Position numbers and translations under genes: made by a program
Part shown: positions 46,962-58,651 of the stretch, one piece after another
Layout of the letters: every line of letters starts with the position of its first letter
Numbering within the stretch: the stretch's first letter is position 1
The notes under the pieces: model-generated
Told to the model about the DNA's origin: nothing
Seen by the model: only the letters and a program-made list of their open reading frames with translations
Databases searched by the model: none
NCBI GenBank assembly: GCA_004335835.1
Contig: RWJK01001066.1
Span: forward strand, 27,410 to 91,409
Length of the DNA stretch: 64,000 bases
From: Scenedesmus sp. ARA3
Lineage: Eukaryota > Chlorophyta > Chlorophyceae > Sphaeropleales > Scenedesmaceae
Direction of reading: 5' to 3'

Positions 46962-49900
46962 ATGGACCGAAAACTAACTTTGACCCTGTTATGTTTGGTA
47001 GTCTGTTTTCAGTTAGTTAATAGCCGTCTGCAGCCGCGCGACGGCAGCCCAATCCGCATCACCGGCCCAAGCACACCACCCGGGCAGGGGCATCCAGCAA
47101 GAGGCGGCAACGCTGTCAGGTTCAACTTCAAATCAGAAGGTGGTGCCATGCGAGTGCTTGGCAGGCAGCAGCTGGCGCAAATCAGCTCCCGGGTCGGTTA
47201 CCAGGGAGACCTGCGCACGCTTGCATCACACCTTGACGATGACGATGATCTGGTGCGTGATAGATGAACGTATAGGTTATATATATGTTTTCTGGCAACA
47301 GTCGGTTGGATCAGCAGGATGAATGTGCCAGTAGTGCTGTACATAATCAGGCAGCTGCTGTGTCTGGCATTTGCACATACTGCTCAACTGCCAGAGCAAG
47401 CCTTTGTGAACGTCAGAGCTCGCAGGCATGCCAATACGTTCAAACCAGGCATTACAATCACTGCATGCGCGTTGCACCATGACATCTGTGCAGTTCATAG
47501 CAGCTGTCACTGCGGCACTCCGCCTACACCCACAGCCCACCAGCTGTACATCGCACACCAGCATCGAGTCTATATACGCACATGCCAACCCTAATGCTGC
47601 ACCCTCCATACAACTGACTCACTCCCTGGCCATCCTGCAAAGCAGCACTTCAACATGCAGCAAAACCACACAGCAGCTCATCTCACCACCTGTCATACTT
47701 CCACCTGCTGCATACCCCTCCCCCTCCCAGGGCGTCGAAGCAGCATCCAACCGCCTCGTCTTCCAATGCGCCGGCCTCATCGCCAACGCATCAGCCGCCG
47801 AAATCGCCGCAACGCAAGCCGTCATCGAACAAGCCACCGCAGCAGCGGTGGGCCGCCGCCAGCCGCCGCAAACACCCGCTGCAGCCCCGCAAGCCTTTCC
47901 TCCCACACTTGTTGGAGGCACACCCGACCCCACTGGGCTGTCTGCTGCTGATGCTTTCAGCCTGCATTCAAGGCCAGGGGCAAGGCTCAAGCTGGTGTTA
48001 GATTTTGATGGCAACACTTTGGTTGGCGGTGTGTGGAATCAGGCCAAGGGTCTGCAGCAGATCGTGACGCCTGCATATGACAAAGGTGGGTGGGGTGCAG
48101 GGTGCTCAGCCGCAGCACTGCAGTGCAAGTGTCATGCACTTGCGCATCAACGATTGTTAATCGTCTGCATTTCAATGCAAGCAAGCCACTGCTGTTAGGC
48201 CACCAACACAGCGTGCCGGACATGTGCCTCACGTGTTGCTGCTGCTGCTGCCATGCTGTTCCGTGCTTTTTTGTGAAGACGGCAACCCAAGCTCATTCAA
48301 TGCCGAAGAGATTGCAGACATAGTGGCCATATGGCACGCAGTGGCAGAAGGTGAGCAAGCAAAATCGCATTTACTTTACAATATGGTTTAGGCTTGCTTT
48401 CCAGTGCGCTTGGGCTCCACAGCTTGATGCATCTGCGCCTTGTGCTGCTGCCTGCTACGCACTATGGTGTGTCATCGCATTGAAAATGTAGGCATGATCC
48501 TTGCTGTTGCTTGGCAGAGAGGTACATACACCAGTCAAAGATGCTGCATTGTCTTAGCCGCAACCCGCCATGCATTTGGAAGCGATTATCAAAGCGCGTT
48601 GCTCACCACCCACCGCCTGACTGTGCATGTGCTGCGTGTGCTGCTGCTGCTGCTGCCGCTGCAGACTATGCTGCATTCGACGTCGACGTCACAACAGCAG
48701 ACCCTGGAGATGCAGCACTCGCAGGCGTCGGCCAAAAGGTGCTCATCGGAGGCCACTCTGGCGACTGGTATGGCAATGCAGGCGGCGTCGCATACGTCTC
48801 GAGCTTCGGCACTCCCGGCATGCCTTGCTTCGTCTTCCCGCGCAACCTGGGGCCAAACTATGCCAAGTATGTGTGGGAGGCCGTGTCACATGAGCTGGGG
48901 CACACCCTGGGGCTGTTCCATGATGGTTTAACGCCAAACCCTGCGCCTGCAGCGCTGTACCCTGATGGGACTTATTACTACTCCGGCCATGGCAACTGGG
49001 CACCCATCATGGTGAGCGCCAGCAATGCATGTCTCGGCAGTGCATAATGCATTTGTTCAGGATTATGTCGCCTTTGTAGCATAGTCAGATGACATTTGTG
49101 CTTGCATGCACCCATCATGGTGAGCGCCAGCAATGCAGCTACGCATACCTCTGCAGTGCATTTGGTGTGGGTGTAAATGTGAACATGCCGCCTGTGTAGC
49201 ACAGTGATATGACATCTGTGCTCGCATGAGCGGCGGCCGCACGTATCTCTGCAGTGCATATGTTGGTCAGGCGCTGCCCCTGCAGCACTGTTGGAATGCA
49301 TTTGTGCTTGCATGCCAGCTGCTGCTGCAGCAGCACCTCAGGCTTGTGCATGGCTGTGAAGATGAAGCTGTCCTCACCAATTATTGTGGCTGCTGGCCAA
49401 CTGCTGCAGGGTGTTGGGTACTACAAGGACGTCACACAGTTTGATGCTGGCGAATACCCTTACTCCAACAACCCACAGGTGAACATCACAGAGCATCTGC
49501 TGCAGAGTACTTCCAACCTAGCAGCACTTGCAGGAACAGCAGGTCCGGCAGCCTCTGCAGCGCAGGCATGTGTTAAACAGCGTGCACCTTGTTGACTATG
49601 CCAACAACCACATGCTGATTGATGCTCTGTGACTGCGGCGTCGCCTGCATGAGCATGCTGTACTGATTGGGCCATTCAGTGCCACCTGTATACCTGCATG
49701 ACAAACTGCCTGCTGCTGCTGCTGCTGCCGCTGCCATCTCTCTCTCCATTCAACTATACGCAAACAGGATGACATGGGCATCATCGGCAGGACCCTGCCG
49801 CGCCTGCCACAGCAGTATGGCCCCTCCATGGCTTCTGCCACCCCTCTGTCCAGCAGCGGCGCAGGCAGCACCACAGCTGTTATTAACGGCATCCTCTCTA

Positions 49901-51480
49901 TGCCCAACCAGCCAGACTGGTTCTCCCTCTCCGCAGAAGCAGGCTCCGCAACGCTGGCGGTGGCAGTTACGGCGCCGTTCGGACAAGTGACGCGCGCAAA
50001 CTTGAACGCCGTCGCTGCTGTCTATGATGCCGGCGGCGCGGTTGTAACAACTTTGAGCCCTGGTGGTTTGGACATCCCTTACTCGCCAGTCAACCTTCCA
50101 CGCGCCGGCACTTATTATGTGTCAGTTGTAGGTGCTGCAGAGGGCAGCCCAGCAACCGGCGGTTACAGCAGTTACGGGTCACTCGGGGTCTACTCCCTAA
50201 CTGTTAGTTACACCGCCAGCTCAGCGCCGCAACAGCCGCAAACGCCAGTCAATTGTGTTGGCTACTGGAGTAGTTTCGGCCCCTGCAATGCCTCCTGCAA
50301 CCAGGTTTCAACGTACGTTATAACACAGGCAGCGGCTAACGGAGGGGCGCAGTGCCCAGCTGCGGCTGGAGCTACCAGCAGCCAGGCATGCAGTGGTGGT
50401 GCGTGTGTGAGGCCTACAGCTGTTGATTGTGTGGGTTATTGGAGCGAATGGAGCCAGTGCGATTACCAGTGCAGCCAAACCACAAAATATGTGGTGACAC
50501 AGCCGGCGCAAAATGGTGGTGCTGCATGCCCTGTTGCGGATGGTATGCTGAGGCAGCAGGCGTGCCAGAGCGGCGCGTGCTTGAAGCCTGTTGACTGTGT
50601 TGGTTATTGGGGCGATTGGGAAGAGTGTGACGGCCAATGCAGTCAAACCTCCAAGTTTGTCGTTGCATGGCCGGCAGCAAACGGCGGCGCTGCATGCCTT
50701 GCTGCTGAAGGCCAGCTCAGGCAGCAGGCCTGCCAGGGCGGTGCATGCAAGCCAGCAGTCAACTGTGTGGGTGCATGGAGCAACTGGAGCGAATGCGGCA
50801 GCGATTGCAGTCAAAGCTCCAAGTATGTTGTGACGCAGCCGGCACAGAATGGTGGCGTTGCGTGCCCTACTCAGGATGGTGTGGTGCGGCAGCAGGCGTG
50901 TCAGGGCGGTGCTTGTGTGAAGCCTGTTGACTGTGTTGGTTATTGGGGCGACTGGAGCCTGTGTGACAGCCAATGCACAACAACCTCCAGGTATGTGATC
51001 ACACAGCCGGCAGCAAATAGCGGAGCAGCATGCCCTGCTGCATCTGGGGAAATCCAGAAGCAGAATTGTCAGGGAGGCAGCTGCAAGCCAGCCGATACTG
51101 GCATGGTTGTGACAGGTATCAAAGTCACCCGCGAGGTTTTTAAAACCCCAGTTCGTAGTAACACAACAGGCCAGGGTTCAGCCCAACCCCGGGAGATGTT
51201 TTGGTGCAAGGCAGTTGTCACTGTCCGTACAACTGCCGGTGCTCCGCTTAGAAAGGCGACTTTGTCGGGCACATGGTCTGCGCCGGATAATGCAGCATTT
51301 GCCTCGCGCGTTGCATTGCTTGAGACACGTGCCAGTGGGCAAGCTGTGTTCCGGTCCAAGACAACCAGGGTTGAGGGTGCTGGCACAGCCTGCGTGTTCA
51401 CAGTTGATATTGTGCTGTACCCTGGCAGGTCGCTGGACGTTTCAAAGTCGGTGTTTACATCGTCATACAGCTGGAGGTAG
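46962..51480 (+). CDS. Gametolysin-like M11 zinc metallopeptidase with thrombospondin-type repeats
   Basis: Six exons, phases consistent: 46962-47252, 47731-48085, 48279-48350, 48665-49011, 49410-49478 and 49768-51480 (TAG), about 948 residues. MDRKLTLTLLCLVVCFQLV is a signal peptide. The prodomain region ends with an acidic DDDDD stretch. The catalytic motif HELGHTLGLFHD (about residues 315-326) is the metzincin zinc site, and PIMG just downstream is the Met-turn, split by an intron between Met and Gly. The family (Chlamydomonas gametolysin, Volvox VMPs) degrades Hyp-rich wall and matrix glycoproteins. After the protease comes a beta-rich segment like a pre-peptidase C-terminal domain (QPDWFSLSAEAGSATLAV to GVYSLTVSY). 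Five Cys-rich repeats follow (about residues 538-825), each starting V(N/D)CVG.W and holding further Cys pairs, similar to thrombospondin type-1 repeats. A beta-rich C-terminal domain with AGAPLRKATLSGTW closes the protein. Function in wall remodelling or gamete/daughter release is inferred. Confidence 0.93.
49020..49330 (+). repeat. Tandem echoes after M11 exon 4
   Basis: The junction text CACCCATCATGGTGAGCGCC (exon end plus donor) recurs at 49109-49128. The following intron also repeats in units of roughly 110 bp (GTAGCA(T/C)AGT, ATGACAT(T/C)TGTGCT, CTCTGCAGTGCAT), up to about 49330. Confidence 0.75.
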
Positions 51481-52735
51481 CTTGATCATGCATTTCCTTG
51501 CCTTTGCTTCTGTTGGGCTAGCATTGCTTGCCATGTTGTTTTTGCATCCCTTGTTGACGAGCTGCATACACTGCCACATACCGGGGATTACATTTTGATT
51601 AGGCCTTGCAGGAATTTTTCTTGGACATTGCTGGCACATTTCTGCTCACAAAATGGCCTTGTGTGCATGTACGGTCTAGCGGCTTGCTTGTTCACTTGAG
51701 CACTTTGTGGTTTGATGCAGGCATGCAGCGGCTGCCACTTCAGGCAGTGGCGACAGCTACAATGCACATATACCAGTTTTGTTCTTCTGTGGCTTCCTGC
51801 ACTTGAATCATTGCTGTGCTTTTATTACGTTGCACAAGCGCTGAAGACGTTTGGTTCTGTTGCTTTGAGGCATGTGCACTTGACTGCCAGGCAGCAGGGG
51901 CAGAGGAAGCACCATGCACACAGAAGTTTTATCTGTGCGTGCACGTGCACTTGGAGGCATTGCTGTGCGTCCTCCAACGGAAAACGTGATTTGATGGTGT
52001 GCATGCTTCACTCAGCCAGCGGACAACATGTTTAGCTGCGGCCAAAAGTGGCAGCAGCAACTAGAGACACACAGCGCGCTACCTGTGTGCTTATACCTTA
52101 CATACAATGTTGGATTGTGTCGTTGCTGGTGTGATTCTGTGCGGGATTTGCGTGCCTAGATCTATGGATGCCTCGCGTAAAGGTGAGAAGGCATCCAGCA
52201 CATATTTCAATTTTAAAATTTATGTGTGGCACGCAAAGCCGCAGTACTACGATTTGTGATCGCTTGATGGCCAGCCCACTGCAGGGCCCTTGCGGCTGGT
52301 GAGCTGCATCCGTGTGGGTCAAAGAGCTGCGTGCACACAACGCTACGCAGCAGTACTATGATTTGTGCTTGCTTCATAGGGAGCTCACTGCAGAGCCCTT
52401 GCGCCTGAGCTGCACCTATGCACTATGTTGTGTCAAAGAGCTGCATGCACCTGGTTTCTCTGAGCATCACTTGCATGCAATGTGCAAGCAGCATGCACCC
52501 GTTGGGCCTGCTGATGCTTGCATGTCGCTGCAACCAAGGCTGCTGCTGCCGCTGCTGGCGCTGGCGGCAGCAGCAGCCGCCACACACTGATGAAGATGCA
52601 TGTTGGGTCGTGTCACTAGTACTGCATTTCGTGCATGATGTGTTGCGTCACTAGTACTGCATTCCTCGCTTTGTGTGTTGCACTAGTCCACAGTGCATGC
52701 ATATGCGCATAGCAGAGATCAGTAGAACACTCGCT
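51481..52735. other. 3' flank of the M11 gene, no gene recognised
   Basis: Only short frames. A repeated CAGTACTA(C/T)GATTTGTG segment occurs near 52242 and 52350. No terminal-exon echo of the M11 gene was seen here. Confidence 0.45.
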
Positions 52736-52757
52736 GCAGCGCCGTTGTGCCTGAGGA

Positions 52758-52882
52758 GTAGCTTGATCTTCAGATCTCATCAGCTGAGATGGCCTGGTGA
52801 GTAGCTTGATCTTCAGATCTCAAGAGCTCACCAGGCCATCTTAAGATCTTCGAACGATGCGTAGCTTGATCTTCAGATCTCA
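52758..52882. repeat. Direct repeats around a 15-bp inverted repeat
   Basis: GTAGCTTGATCTTCAGATCT occurs three times (52758, 52801, 52861). Between copies 1 and 3, AGATGGCCTGGTGAG (52787-52801) and its perfect inverse CTCACCAGGCCATCT (52827-52841) can form a stem with a 25-nt loop. No coding or known element was matched. Confidence 0.75.
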
Positions 52883-53445
52883 CCAGCTGAGATTGCCACA
52901 ATGTGCATTACTTGGGCCGTTCTCATGCCCTGATCCCTAGGTGTGCCCATGTTGAGTCGTGTTACTAGTACTGCATTCCTTGCGTTGTGTGTTGCACTCG
53001 TCCACAATGCACATTTGATGTGCCTGTTCGTGTGTGTCTACGTGTGCCATGCGCTTGGAACTGCGGGCATCTGCAGCAGCCATGCGGATGCTCTCGTTGT
53101 GTTGCTAAAGACTGGAGGTGTGCACAGCTGGCACAGCTACAGCCTGCTGCCATGTTGAGGCACAGCCATATCAGCTCCCCCCATTGTTGTGTGAGTTTTG
53201 TGTGAGTTTCGTGTCAGCAAAGAAGCCACATCACTGCTTCCTTGCTTCATTGAATGCCATTCATTGCTGTGCTTCGTCTGCTTAGGCTGCCTGCATTGCT
53301 TGATCCTCTTGTTTCTTCCCTCTTTCTCTCTTTTCAAGAGTGTGCTCTGAACAGGGGTGGCTTCCTGTCGCAGGGGTCCCTGGCTAGCATACTTGCATGG
53401 TTCACGTCAGAAGTGTTCCTGCCAGTAGCAGCTGAGCCCTGCTAC

Positions 53446-53450
<5 letters not shown>

Positions 53451-53492
<42 letters not shown>
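53451..53492. repeat. (TGC)14 microsatellite
   Basis: Fourteen uninterrupted TGC triplets outside any recognised gene. Confidence 0.95.
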
Positions 53493-53499
53493 ACCTTCT

Positions 53500-56400
53500 A
53501 TAATGGTGCATTGCGGTCAGCACCTCACATGGGGCAGGCTAACACATAGCTACCACCTAAGGCGGGGCCGGTGCAACCAGCAGCAACATTGAAGCTGCAG
53601 GATGCATGTGGTTTTGGGTATGGAGGCTGGTGATTTCTTTGCATTGACTGCATTGACGGGACACTGTTGTGGAAGTGTGCTGGCGTGAGCTCAAAGAGCA
53701 AGGGATGATGACTCCGCAAAGCAGGAGGAGGCGAAAATGCTGTGCAAAAGATGTACAGCAGCTGATGCATTGCTGGTACTTTTTGTTCATCTTCCGTCGC
53801 AGTGATGATGGAAAGGACGTTTGGGTGAGGTGGGACCAGCAGCACACCATGTTACGCTACCTGTTTGTATCTGGTTACCATGCACTCTTGGCAGATCGTT
53901 GGAGCTGCAACACCGTGTCCGTGTGTGATTTTGACCATGTCATCACTTGTTTGATTTTGGGTGAAGGAACTACACGTGTGATGCCAGCAGTCCCAGGGGC
54001 TGCTTGTTGGTTTGTGTGTTTGTTTGTTTGTAAGTTTGTTTTCTCCTGCAAACGTGATTCAGCAACCCAGGGTTTGGGCGTGCAACAGCGCACGAGGACT
54101 CCAAACAAAGAATGGCGGTTGTGTAGCTGCTGAGGACAATCACACACTTCCCTAGCCCTCGTGCTGTGGTGGGTAGGGTTTCGCATGTTGTTCTTGATCA
54201 GGCGACTGCAGGACTTTTGCCTGGAGCAGTACCACTGCCGCTGTTTAGATATGTCGTCGGTTTTACCTGCTACACAACAACTTGTTTGCAGTTGCTTAGG
54301 CAAACCTGTTGTGCTCTTGGGCATGGATGCACGTGTGTACGCGTGTGTGTACATTCATGCCGCAGGTGTGCTGTGCGCTTGGCTGGCACTGCCGGCTACA
54401 CAGAGAACACCATGACGATGAAAATGATCATATCATCATCATCATCAGCATCATCACCATCCATCATTACTCCCCTCTCCTTCCTAGGATGAGGCATCAT
54501 CACCATCGTTTGTTTCTATCATCGTCATCATGATGAGTCTTGTTACTGCTTGAGCAAAGGAGCACTGGGCAGTGCTTCATAGGGGTTCTTTTGCAAGAAC
54601 ATCAGTGCATCATGCACTGCAATGCCACCAAGTGTGTTGATGAAATCGCGATGTTCTGTCCGGAGTTGCTCGCAGCAGTGCTCGAACACGTGAGTCAGCC
54701 CGGTTGAGTTATCATCACTAACACTTTTGCAGCCACATGTGCTGCACATGTCCCTAACATTGCTGTTGCTGTACAGCAACATCACCATTGATCTTACCAG
54801 GCTGGCCTCGTTTCATGTTCAGGGGTGCCCTTGTAAGTGCAGAGGCTGATCAAACCGTTGTGCGGCTGATCGCCTTGCTTGGCACCCTGCCAGCAGCAAG
54901 AGTACTCTTGCTAGCGTTTGGGTGGTTCAGCCACAGCGCGTCTGCACCTTGAATTGCGTGGCGCATGTAACAGTCAACTCAAGACATTATATTTGGCTCA
55001 TTGCCTTTGCTGTGCCCGCCGCCAGATCACGAGCTGGGATGAAAAAACAAAAGGGGCAGCACCACGGCCTGAGGCACTAATGCAGCAGTGTTGCACAAGC
55101 AAAAGCAGGCAGACTCTGCCGTGCGGCGGCCGTGCACGTGCAGCAGGGTCGCTATGCTGTTCCATTCTGCTGCCGTCCTGCTAATCACCGTCAGCTGTCA
55201 AGTCAGCAGCGCGTCTCCTTCCGGCTGCTCCTATGGCAGTTGGGGATGACGGCAAGGTTGCTGTAGCGCTACAGGCTAGCACAAACCTCTGAAGGAGAGC
55301 GATCACACACATGCATTTGGCTGGTCAGGCCAGCAGGGACGCTTGCCACTGTGGCAGTGACTGCGCTTGGAGCTGAAGCTCGCCTGCCCAAGGAGTAAGT
55401 TACATATATGTAAAGCCCTTGGCTACATTTTCAAGGCCTCTGGCTACTAGCCAAGCTGTAGTGCAGCCAGCCGCACACCAGTGCTACAGACTGCCAACAG
55501 CTGCAACGTACATACAGAAAGTGCCTTTCCCTTATCTGTAGATGCCTGTATGCACGCTATACGTCACGCCTCTCGGCCTATGACACTGCCTTGTCTGCTG
55601 TTTTATGCAGGATCAAGCAGCATGTGCGGCAGCTGCTGGGGTCAGATGGCTTGCTGGCACTGCCCACTGCACCCGGCCCTGCCATCTCTAAATGCATATG
55701 CATATGTTGCTCCAACTGCTACATATCATACATACATGCGGCCAGGCCTAGGTCGCTGTAGGCTGTACCGCGCGCCGGCACACATAGCCTTGCGCATCAG
55801 TGCATGCGATTCCTATGGAGCGCAAGACCTAGTATCAATGCATTGATCCATAAATGCTGGGGCGATAAGTGCAATGCCTCCACTTGCATGCAATACGTAC
55901 TGTAACACGTACATTTTGCTACCAAGGCAACCAGCAGCTGCTGCATCTTAGCGGACGTAGTACCTTGTAAAGAGTTGCAGGAAGCACACCCAGCAACAGC
56001 ACACCAACACAATATCCATGTATCAATGGTCCATGCATAGACTTGAATTGACGCTTGCCGCACTACAGCCGATGCAGAGATGTAGCTATTGCTCTGGTGA
56101 TCACAGTGCAACTCGGCAAACACCCCTACAGGCCGTTGCAGCAGCAGACATGGCTGCTTCCCTGTAGAGTATGCATATGCTGCCACACCAGGGTGAGCCT
56201 GACTTAAATCACACAGAGAGCCCCCATGTGCGCCTGCACTGGAGATGGGCGCGCATACATGTCAACATGTTACATGCAGACCATGCAGGTATTGAACTGC
56301 AGCATGTAACATGGCGCATGCTGCTCCTACGCAATGCAGCTAGTAAAAGGAGTGAGCGATAGGTGCAGGCCACCAGAATTACTAAAGGTGCAGGCCATCA

Positions 56401-58651
56401 GCATTACCAACACCAGTGTTGCACACCCTGTGAATAACCATGCATGCACAGCATGCTACTAGGCATCCATTTCATAATGTTTGGATTTAGAATAAGGCGT
56501 GAACAGAGACAATGCAGTACTCGTTGGCGCGCACCAGATGCAGCAGGGACGCATTGCCCGCCTGGCCCCATCACAGCCAGCAGCCAGAAATGAAACAACC
56601 CATGTCATGCCGACTGTGTGTGGCTGTGCCGCACCCGGGAGCGCATACAGCAGCAGCAGCAGCTTGCGTCCAGCTGCTGCTGCCACTGCGGAGCCCGGTG
56701 CCGCCATGGCACAGCAGCACACACCAAACACACCCACCACTATCCAGGGTCAACACAGTCCTCCAAGGCAAGAACAAAGACATCCAGGGTGAGTAAAGCT
56801 CGTGCACTTCTGCATATGCGTGCGGTGGAAGGCGGCACCAGCCGCAGTCATCGTGAGTGCTGGGTCGCTCGGTGCACAGCCATTCTGGAAGCACAGCAAG
56901 CATTGCTGGTACAGTGGACCGCGTTTCAGCGGCGCCGGCGTGACACAAGCACACACTGGCAGGCTGGTAATTGGCTGCGCTGGCACATGCCATGTGCTCT
57001 GTCACTGGATGGTCAGTGCTGCCTGCTGCAGCTGTGCAGCCCTCTCAGCACCCTCACTCGCAAACACTCCCACCACATGCCTTAGAGCAGCAGAGGCGCA
57101 CGGAATGGCCACCCATGTGTCCAGGTATGCCTGACACGCGCCACGCATGACTGCAATCAACATACGTTGCATGTCAGGGGCTAGCTATGGTACATATCAA
57201 GTAAGCTGCAACGCCTGTCGCCCCAAAAGGCAAAACTGGGGTCAGGGTTACGCAACATGAAACGGTGGGCAAGCCTTGCCTTGCCTGAAACCACCTTGAC
57301 AGTAATGCAAGAGACAGTCTGGTGCAGCCTAGCACCAACACACTCTCAGAGAACAGGAGGCTATCTGCCATTGTACAGCAGAGGCTGCTGCGCACTCGAA
57401 ACACCATGTTGACCATAACAGTGGTTGGCAGTCGAACACATAGTCAAAACGTAGGTAAGAGACTGATGGTGTAGTGCGCAGCAGATCAACCACTCAGGTA
57501 ACACCTTGAATCATGTCACTCATGCGCGTGTCGTGCGCACTGCTATTAGAAGGACAGATTAGGGTAAAGCAAGTACAAGTATGCGTCAGGTGTGCCAAGT
57601 CAGCTTCCACCCACACTGAACAGTGTTCTGTTCATGGCCCTGCCAGACATAGGTGGCAGCTTCCCTCCCAAAATGGGTGAGTGTGGCACAAGCTTGCCAT
57701 GTCAGACAGGCAACGGCCTGTTGTGTTCATTTTAGGTGCTGCTAAGCGCCAGAGTGAAAGGCACCGCACACACCTGCCAGCTGCAGTGGGCTTGCATCCT
57801 TACCCCACACAACAGCCTGCTCACAAGTCACACCAGGAGATGGCGTACTGTCTCAAAACGTCCAGACAGGCCCAACAACGTAGCATGCGCAACACGCACA
57901 CACCCTGCCCACAAGCTCACATACAGATGGCATGTGCTAGCCGCCTCAATGGTGTGCATGCTTCTCAGGCTACCAGCGGCCCTGCTACCTGGACACCATG
58001 CATTGTGGATGTGCGATAAGTGCCCTCAAATGGTCCCTCCAAGGCACGTGGTGTCATGCTAATGATGTGTCATCGCCATTTTGATGTGCTAAAATGCGCA
58101 CCCTGCATGTGCCCAAAGGCGCACTAACTCACTATGTATGCCGTGCATTGATGCACCTAAAGATGCATGAGTTGGTTACACATACGGATATGGGTGGATA
58201 GGTGTGCGCCAGGAGAGAGCTGATGATCAGCAAGCAGTCTGCAAACCTGCCATAAGACAACACAGTACAGAGCGCTTCACCAGCTAGTCAGGAACACAGC
58301 AGACGCCAACAGCGCAAAGCGTTTTGCCTACATGAACTGCAAGTACACAATCCCAAGCAAGTGCTTTGGACACCCTGCAGCATCACAGAAGCCGTGCCAC
58401 ACTACAGTCCTCTACCCAAGCATGTCACCTTCGCTGCACCTCCCATGCTCTGTTGTACCATGCTCTGTTGTACAATGCAATGCTCCACCCGCCCTCAGAG
58501 CCCAAACAGTTCAGCAGCAGTAGCAGCATTACAGCCCACACGCCCTACAAACCATGCACGTGGTGTGACCCGTGCAACCACCATGAGGTTTGAGCATCTC
58601 CCAACTGAACTTCACACCTGCCTCCACATCCTCGATCCTCTCTCCTCCTCA
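53500..58651. other. Long intergenic stretch, no gene recognised
   Basis: Contains an ATC/CAT-rich simple repeat at about 54412-54540. All open frames are short or overlapping and without domains. The part next to 58652 is the 3' flank of GATA3. Confidence 0.45.
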
